Positions 58,832 to 64,000 of a stretch of DNA of 64,000 bases are shown here, in pieces. Position numbers and translations under genes: made by a program. Source of the stretch: Caenimonas aquaedulcis (lineage in GTDB: Bacteria > Pseudomonadota > Gammaproteobacteria > Burkholderiales > Burkholderiaceae_C); assembly GCF_015831345.1 (NCBI RefSeq), contig NZ_JADWYS010000001.1, positions 1,126,118 to 1,190,117 on the forward strand. The letters run 5' to 3'. The notes beneath the pieces are model-generated. The model saw only the letters and a list, made by a program, of their open reading frames with translations. It made no database searches and was not told the origin of the DNA. Each line of letters begins with the position of its first letter. Position 1 is the first letter of the stretch.

Positions 58832-60204
58832 GGCGCGGCCTCCCAGGTCGTGCCGGCGGCCGAATCTTTCAGCACCACGCCTTTGGCGAACAAGTCGTCC
58901 CGGATGGCGTCGGCGCGTGCGAAGTCGCGCGCCTTCTTGGCCGCGTTGCGTTCATCGATCAGCGCCGCGATCGTCGCTTCGTCCAGTTGCGAGCCCGCCT
59001 GCAGGAATGCCTTCGGGTCGCCCTGAAGGATCCCGAGGCAGCCGCCCAGCGCCTTCAGAAGACCGGCCGCTTCGGGCGATTTGCCGCGATTGACTTCCGC
59101 CGCCAGGTCGAACAACACCGCCATCGCCTCCGGCGTCGCGAAGTCGTTGTCCATCGCGGCCTTGAAACGCGCGGCGTGCGGCTGTGTCCAGTCGATCGAC
59201 ACCTGCGCGGGAGAGACGTGGTCGAGCGCGGTATAGAGGCGGCGCAATCCGCTGCGCGCATCTTCCAGGTGCACATCGCTGTAGTTGATCGGGCTGCGGT
59301 AGTGCGTGCGGACCATGAAGAACCGCAGCGTCTGCGCGTCGAATTTCTCCAGCACCTCGCGGATGGTGAAGAAGTTGCCCAGCGACTTCGACATCTTCTC
59401 GTTGTCGATGTTCAGGAATCCGTTGTGCATCCACAGGTTCGCAAGCGGCTGGCCGAAGGCGCCCTCGCTCTGCGCGATCTCGTTCTCGTGATGCGGAAAC
59501 TGCAGGTCCGCGCCGCCGGCGTGGATGTCGAAGGTGCGCCCGAGCAGCGCGCAGGCCATGGCCGAGCACTCGATGTGCCAACCCGGGCGGCCCTTGCCGT
59601 ACGCGCTGTCCCACTTCGCGTCGCCGGGCTCGGTGGGCTTGGCGGACTTCCACAGCACGAAGTCGAGCGGGTCTTCCTTGCCTTCCAGCACGGCCACGCG
59701 CTCGCCGGCGTGCAGCTCGTCCAGCGACTTGCCCGACAGCTTGCCGTAGCCCGGGAAGCGGCGGACGGCGTAATTCACGTCGCCGTTGTCCGAACGGTAG
59801 GCCAGCCGCTTGTCCTCGAGCAGCTTCACGATGTCGAGCATCTGCGGAACATAGTCCGTCGCGCGCGGATCGTGCGTCGGCCGCTCGATGCCGAGCGCGT
59901 CGAAGTCGCGGTACATCTCCACGATCATGCGATCGGTCAGAGCGCGCACCGTCTCGCCGTTCTCCACCGCGCGGCGGATGATCTTGTCCTCGATGTCGGT
60001 GATGTTGCGCACGAAGGTGACGTTGTAACCGCTGGCCTTCAGCCAGCGCTGCACGACATCGAACGCGATGTTGCAGCGCGCATGGCCCACGTGGCAATCG
60101 TCGTAGACCGTGATGCCGCACAGGTACATGCGCACATGGCCCGGTTCGATCGGGGTGAAATCTTCCAGGGCACGCGAGAGCGTGTTGTGGATGCGCAGGC
60201 TCAT
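58828..60204 (-). CDS. cysS: Cysteinyl-tRNA synthetase
   Basis: CysRS charges tRNA-Cys. The 458-residue class I synthetase has the HIGH-type motif in [15 protein letters not shown] with the first zinc cysteine, the WHIECSAM segment with the second, [16 protein letters not shown], and the KMSKS loop ([16 protein letters not shown]). The ATG at 60204 gives [16 protein letters not shown]. It is divergent from a TPR gene across 164 bases; TACAAT at 60303-60308 in that gap could serve the rightward gene. Confidence 0.97.
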   Translation of the reverse strand: MSLRIHNTLSRALEDFTPIEPGHVRMYLCGITVYDDCHVGHARCNIAFDVVQRWLKASGYNVTFVRNITDIEDKIIRRAVENGETVRALTDRMIVEMYRDFDALGIERPTHDPRATDYVPQMLDIVKLLEDKRLAYRSDNGDVNYAVRRFPGYGKLSGKSLDELHAGERVAVLEGKEDPLDFVLWKSAKPTEPGDAKWDSAYGKGRPGWHIECSAMACALLGRTFDIHAGGADLQFPHHENEIAQSEGAFGQPLANLWMHNGFLNIDNEKMSKSLGNFFTIREVLEKFDAQTLRFFMVRTHYRSPINYSDVHLEDARSGLRRLYTALDHVSPAQVSIDWTQPHAARFKAAMDNDFATPEAMAVLFDLAAEVNRGKSPEAAGLLKALGGCLGILQGDPKAFLQAGSQLDEATIAALIDERNAAKKARDFARADAIRDDLFAKGVVLKDSAAGTTWEAAP

Positions 60205-60368
60205 GAGTTGGGAGTACCGGTCCGCTTTGGCGCTGCTTGTGGCGACGCTCTTCGTGTTGTGTGTCTTGCCTCTGCCGGGAGCCCGCGCACGGGGTCGGCG
60301 GCTACAATCGAACGCAGTATATAGCTCTCCGCCGAGGCTTGTCACACGCGATCCCGGCCGGCAATTCG

Positions 60369-60908
60369 ATGATGCGTAGCTCCTCCATCCTCCCCCGCGT
60401 GCTGTGCCTGGCAGCGTTCGCCGCCGCATGGGCGGCGCCCCTGACGGCACGCGCGGACGACTACGCGGACGTGACCCAGCTCATGCGCTCCGGCAAGCCG
60501 GCCGAGGCGATGGCGCGCGCGGACCAGTACCTCGCGGCCAAGCCGCGCGATCCGCAGATGCGCTTCCTCAAGGGCGTCATGCAGGCGGAAGCCGGCCGCA
60601 CCGCGGAGGCCATCGCCACCTACACGGCCCTGACCGAAGAGTATCCGGAGCTGCCGGAGCCCTACAACAACCTCGCCGTGCTGTATGCCGCGCAAAGCGA
60701 CTTCGACAAGGCGCGCACGGCCCTGGAAACCGCCCTGCGCAGCAACCCGTCGTATGCCACGGCACATGAAAACCTGGGGGACGTCTATGCGCGTCTCGCG
60801 GGGCGTTCCTACGCGCGCGCGCAGCAGCTCGCGCCCGCCAACAGGAGCGTGGCGCCCAAGCTCGCGCTGATCCGCGAGATGTTCATGCCCGCCCGGCCGG
60901 CGCAGTGA
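60369..60908 (+). CDS. Secreted TPR protein
   Basis: A 179-residue protein with a signal peptide ([18 protein letters not shown], cleavage near ARA/DDY) and about three TPRs between residues 50 and 150 ([26 protein letters not shown]). It ends in a basic stretch. Two ATGs are adjacent at 60369 and 60372. It lies 47 bases before a periplasmic cyclophilin gene and may act in envelope protein assembly, by inference only. Confidence 0.8.
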   Translation: MMRSSSILPRVLCLAAFAAAWAAPLTARADDYADVTQLMRSGKPAEAMARADQYLAAKPRDPQMRFLKGVMQAEAGRTAEAIATYTALTEEYPELPEPYNNLAVLYAAQSDFDKARTALETALRSNPSYATAHENLGDVYARLAGRSYARAQQLAPANRSVAPKLALIREMFMPARPAQ

Positions 60909-60955
60909 CACCCATTTTTTCCGCAACCGGTATTTTTTCAAGGAGTGACTGGTAC

Positions 60956-61636
60956 ATGGCAACAATGACGCGCCGCCTCGCGGCCCTCGCCGTGGCTTCG
61001 AGCCTGGCCACGGCGCTATCGGCGGCAGCCGCGCAGGACGCGCCCCGCGTGAAGTTCGCCACCACCGCGGGCGACATCGTCGTCGAGGTCTACCCCGACA
61101 AGGCCCCGAAGACCGTCGAGAACTTCCTGCAGTACGTGAAGGACAAGCATTACGACGGCACGATCTTCCACCGCGTGATCGACAACTTCATGATCCAGGG
61201 CGGCGGCTTCAATGCGAGCTATGTGGAAAAACCCACGCGCCCGCCCGTCCAGCACGAAGGCCAGGAAGCGCTGGCCAAGGGCGGCCCCCGCAACGTCACC
61301 GGCACCATCGCGATGGCGCGCACGAACGATCCGCACTCCGCGACGGCGCAGTTCTTCATCAACGTGAAGGACAACCCCAACCTGGACCCGGTGGTGATCC
61401 CGCCCGGCGACCCGGTGCCGCGATTCGAATACCGCGGCCGCGTCTACGAGAACGAGCCCCGTTCGCGCCTCGTCAATGCCCCACAGCTCTTCGGCTACAC
61501 CGTCTTCGGCAAGGTCGTGAGCGGCATGAACGTGGTCAACAAGATCAAGGCCATGCCCACGGGCGCGGCCGGTCCCTTCCAGTCCGACGTGCCGCGCACG
61601 CCGGTCGTCATCACATCGGCCACGCTGGTCAAGTAA
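60956..61636 (+). CDS. ppiA: Periplasmic peptidyl-prolyl cis-trans isomerase (cyclophilin)
   Basis: A 226-residue cyclophilin with a signal peptide ([19 protein letters not shown]). The domain has [15 protein letters not shown] and [20 protein letters not shown], which include the catalytic arginine and core residues. AAGGAG precedes the ATG at 60956 with 10 bases. It contains an insertion of about 25 residues ([20 protein letters not shown]) compared with the cytoplasmic paralogue next door. The two probably share a transcript. Confidence 0.88.
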   Translation: MATMTRRLAALAVASSLATALSAAAAQDAPRVKFATTAGDIVVEVYPDKAPKTVENFLQYVKDKHYDGTIFHRVIDNFMIQGGGFNASYVEKPTRPPVQHEGQEALAKGGPRNVTGTIAMARTNDPHSATAQFFINVKDNPNLDPVVIPPGDPVPRFEYRGRVYENEPRSRLVNAPQLFGYTVFGKVVSGMNVVNKIKAMPTGAAGPFQSDVPRTPVVITSATLVK

Positions 61637-61653
61637 CAGGCAAGGAGCATCCC

Positions 61654-62160
61654 ATGAGCAATCCGAAAGTCGAACTTCACATCGCCAATTACGGCGTCAT
61701 CACCCTCGAGCTGGATGCCGACAAGGCGCCCAAGTCCACCGCGAACTTCCTGTCGTACGTGAAAAAGGGCCACTACGACCGCACGATCTTCCACCGCGTG
61801 ATCCCAGGCTTCATGGTCCAGGGCGGCGGGTTCGAGCCCGGCATGTCGCAAAAGCCGACGGACGAGCCGATCGAGAACGAAGCCAACAACGGTTTGAAGA
61901 ACAAGAACTACACCGTGGCCATGGCGCGCACGCAGGCGCCCCACTCCGCGTCCTCGCAATTCTTCATCAACGTCGCGGACAACGAGTTCCTCAACCATAC
62001 CGCGCCGAGCGCACAGGGCTGGGGCTACGCGGTGTTCGGCAAGGTCGTCGGCGGCACGGACGTGGTCGACAAGATCAAGGCGGTGAAGACCGGCCGCAAG
62101 GGCTTCCACGACGACGTGCCGATGGAAGACGTCGTGATCGAAAAAGCCGTCGCGCTCTGA
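61654..62160 (+). CDS. ppiB: Cytoplasmic peptidyl-prolyl cis-trans isomerase B (cyclophilin)
   Basis: A 168-residue cyclophilin without signal peptide, the size of E. coli PpiB. It has [19 protein letters not shown] and [24 protein letters not shown] lies eight bases before the ATG. It follows its exported paralogue by 17 bases; the pair looks like a tandem duplication with different cell locations. Confidence 0.94.
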   Translation: MSNPKVELHIANYGVITLELDADKAPKSTANFLSYVKKGHYDRTIFHRVIPGFMVQGGGFEPGMSQKPTDEPIENEANNGLKNKNYTVAMARTQAPHSASSQFFINVADNEFLNHTAPSAQGWGYAVFGKVVGGTDVVDKIKAVKTGRKGFHDDVPMEDVVIEKAVAL

Positions 62161-62171
62161 CGCGAAGCGCC

Positions 62172-62945
62172 GTGGTCGGGCCAGCGGCGCTTCCCGGGTT
62201 CGCCCTGCTGGAGGCGCCCGCGCACTGGCGCGCCATCGATTTCATCTCGGACCTGCACCTGCAGCAGTCGGAGCCCCAAACGCTTGCCGCGTGGCGCCGC
62301 TACATGGCGGCCACGCCGGCCGACGCGGTGTTCATCCTCGGGGATTTGTTCGAAGTGTGGGTCGGCGACGACGCCGCCCGCGAACCGGGGCTGGAAGCCG
62401 ATTGCGGCGCCGTGATCCGCGAAGCGTCCGAGCGGCTCGCGGTGTATCTCATGCACGGCAACCGCGACTTCCTTGTCGGGGAGCAGTTCATGCGCGATTG
62501 CCACGCGACCTTGCTGGACGACCCCACCGCACTGGATTTCGCCGGGACCCGCTGGCTGCTCACGCACGGCGATGCGCTGTGCCTCGCGGATGTGGACTAC
62601 CTGAAATTCCGCGAGCAGGTCCGCGCACCGCAGTGGCAGAAGGATTTCCTTGCGCGCCCGCTGCCGCAGCGCAAGGCCATCGCGCGCGACCTCCGCGCAC
62701 AAAGCGAAGCGGCGAAGGCGTCCATGACCGACTACGCCGATGTCGATGGCCCCGCGGCGGCGACGTGGATGCGCGCCACGCAGTCGCAGGTGCTGATCCA
62801 CGGCCACACGCACAAACCGGCGGACCACCCGCTGGAAGTGTGGCGGCGCATCGTGCTGAGCGACTGGGATGCCGCTGCCACGCCGGCGCGCCTGGAAGCC
62901 CTTCGCATCGACACCGCCGGAGCGCGGCGCGTCGCGTTGTCCTGA
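62172..62945 (+). CDS. lpxH: UDP-2,3-diacylglucosamine diphosphatase
   Basis: LpxH hydrolyses UDP-diacylglucosamine to lipid X in lipid A synthesis. The 257-residue calcineurin-fold protein has the metal motifs ISDLHL, LGDLFEVWVGDD, MHGNRDFL, LTHGDALC and HGHTHKP. The start is GTG at 62172, 11 bases after ppiB. Its stop overlaps the mtfA start (TGATG). Confidence 0.93.
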   Translation: MVGPAALPGFALLEAPAHWRAIDFISDLHLQQSEPQTLAAWRRYMAATPADAVFILGDLFEVWVGDDAAREPGLEADCGAVIREASERLAVYLMHGNRDFLVGEQFMRDCHATLLDDPTALDFAGTRWLLTHGDALCLADVDYLKFREQVRAPQWQKDFLARPLPQRKAIARDLRAQSEAAKASMTDYADVDGPAAATWMRATQSQVLIHGHTHKPADHPLEVWRRIVLSDWDAAATPARLEALRIDTAGARRVALS

Positions 62946-63706
62946 TGTTCGGCTGGCTGCGCAAACGCCGCGCAAGGGTGGACATTCCGGATGCGCTCTG
63001 GAACGAGGTGGCGGGCCGCTTCCCCTTCATCGCTTCCCGGCCGCCGCACGACCTCGCACGCTTGCGGGAGCTGTCCGGGGAGTTTCTTGCGAGCAAGGAA
63101 TTCAACGGGGCCGGGGGGTTCGTCATCACGGATCGCGTGGCGCTGTCGATTGCGGTCCAGGCCGTGCTTCCGGTGCTGAACCTGGGACTCGACTGGTACG
63201 ACGACTTCGTCGGCATCGTCGTCCATGCGGACGAAGTCGTTGCCCATCGCGAGCACACGGACGAAGACCACGTCGTGCATCACTGGGACGAAGTGCTGTC
63301 CGGCGAAGCGATGGACCAGGGACCGGTGACGCTGAGCTGGCGGGACGTGGAGGAAGCCCGCGAATCCGCCGATGCGGTCTACAACGTGGTGATCCACGAA
63401 TTCGCGCACAAGCTGGACATGCGGGATGGACGCGCCGATGGTTGCCCTCCCCTGCCCTCTCGCGCCGCGCGCAGGCACTGGATCGAGACACTCGAAGCGC
63501 AGTTCGAAGCGTTCCGCGAGAAGGTGGCGATCGCGGAGCGCTTTAGTGGAGAGCCGACATGGCTGGACCCTTACGGTGCGACAGCCATCGACGAGTTCTT
63601 CGCGGTGGCGTGCGAAGCGTATTTCGTCCGCCGCGAACGGTTCGCGCAGGAATTTCCGCCGCTGGTGCCGCTCTTCGACAGCTTCTTCCAGCCCGCGCGG
63701 GGTTGA
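62945..63706 (+). CDS. mtfA: Zinc peptidase, MtfA family
   Basis: A 253-residue M90-family zinc metallopeptidase. The HEFAHKLD motif carries the zinc-binding histidines and catalytic glutamate, and FAVACEAYFVRRERF supplies the third ligand. In E. coli MtfA binds the Mlc repressor and so affects glucose uptake; that function may not hold here. The stop TGA abuts the convergent gene stop in the palindrome TGATCA (63704-63709). Confidence 0.92.
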   Translation: MFGWLRKRRARVDIPDALWNEVAGRFPFIASRPPHDLARLRELSGEFLASKEFNGAGGFVITDRVALSIAVQAVLPVLNLGLDWYDDFVGIVVHADEVVAHREHTDEDHVVHHWDEVLSGEAMDQGPVTLSWRDVEEARESADAVYNVVIHEFAHKLDMRDGRADGCPPLPSRAARRHWIETLEAQFEAFREKVAIAERFSGEPTWLDPYGATAIDEFFAVACEAYFVRRERFAQEFPPLVPLFDSFFQPARG

Positions 63707-64000
63707 TCAGCCTCGCAGCAGCACCTTGAGCACGGCCTGCAGGCGGCGTGCCGCGCCGGCTTCATAGGCGCCTGCGAAAACACGCGCCGTGTCCTGTCCC
63801 CAGGTTTGCGCCGGCGATGGATCGTTGCGGCGAGTCAGCAGCTGCAACTGCAACATGCGGCGGGCGGATATCTGGTCCGCGGGTGTCGGCGACTCGGCGG
63901 CGATCTCCAGCCGCAGCAGCGCTTCGCCCGGAAGTGCACCCGCGCTCGCGCCGATCGCCTGCACCCAGGACGTCCGCACTGCGGGAGTCACGGACTTGCC
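63707..64000 (-). CDS. C-terminal part of a DUF349-like protein, cut by window edge
   Basis: Only the last 97 residues are visible; the gene continues beyond the right edge and its start is not seen. The segment LRLEIAAESPTPADQISARR and the end QAVLKVLLRG resemble the C-terminus of DUF349-domain proteins. That identification is from memory of the family pattern and is tentative. It is convergent with mtfA. Confidence 0.6.
   Translation of the reverse strand, partial: GKSVTPAVRTSWVQAIGASAGALPGEALLRLEIAAESPTPADQISARRMLQLQLLTRRNDPSPAQTWGQDTARVFAGAYEAGAARRLQAVLKVLLRG

Overview
The window is GC-rich, densely coding bacterial chromosome. Its content points to the Burkholderiales, most probably a Comamonadaceae-like betaproteobacterium (Ramlibacter or Variovorax relatives). 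The evidence is the clpP-clpX-lon order beside trigger factor, the cysS/alkA/accA/tilS/lysC neighbourhood, the abundance of tricarboxylate-type (TctC/Bug) and TRAP-TAXI uptake systems, and a liv-type importer. There is no sign of phage, insertion sequence, CRISPR array or plasmid functions. No gene-free stretch exceeds 300 bases.

Layout. 1-9.5 kb: the 5' part of acs, a YqhA-like membrane protein, and a leftward operon with its own sigma-70 promoter that encodes an ABC importer (binding protein, fused double permease, ATPase), an MmgE/PrpD protein, a PdxA2-like dehydrogenase and a glycosyltransferase-like protein. 9.5-18.3 kb: class II fumarase, two TPR proteins, class I fumarase, glutamate racemase, an acyl-CoA ligase and a UMF1-type MFS transporter. 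18.3-25.6 kb: an uncharacterised acidic protein, a Gly-Cys-Leu tRNA cluster, lon, clpX, clpP, tig and tRNA-Leu. 25.6-33.7 kb: an RND efflux pump and its adaptor, two squalene/presqualene synthases, a HAD phosphatase and ferrochelatase. 33.7-43.3 kb: a sigma-54 activator followed by a liv-type ABC operon that ends in a lipoprotein 3-hydroxybutyrate-oligomer hydrolase and an alpha/beta hydrolase. 43.4-50.1 kb: a tripartite tricarboxylate transporter (two tctC paralogues around tctAB) with a TctDE-like two-component system and an HslR-like protein. 50.2-53.4 kb: a TRAP-TAXI transporter. 53.5-64 kb: two very small proteins, tRNA-Ser, lysC, tilS, a TonB-domain protein, accA, alkA-type glycosylase, cysS, a TPR protein, two cyclophilins, lpxH, mtfA and the end of a DUF349-like gene.

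The most coherent and least described unit is the sigma-54 module at 33.7-43.3 kb. The activator gene is followed by three repeats of TGCCTGA-N5-RGACA, two of which overlap its own 3' end. Next comes a near-consensus -24/-12 promoter and then the importer operon carrying the secreted oligomer hydrolase. This suggests a regulated route that breaks down extracellular 3-hydroxybutyrate oligomers and imports the products. A strong terminator-like hairpin sits directly after the binding-protein gene, and the same design recurs in the tct operon.

Starts were chosen by ribosome-binding sites, stop/start overlaps and family N-termini. Several genes use TTG (murI, accA, alkA, the oligomer hydrolase) or GTG. 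Functional calls come from reading motifs and from knowledge of the families; no database search was run.
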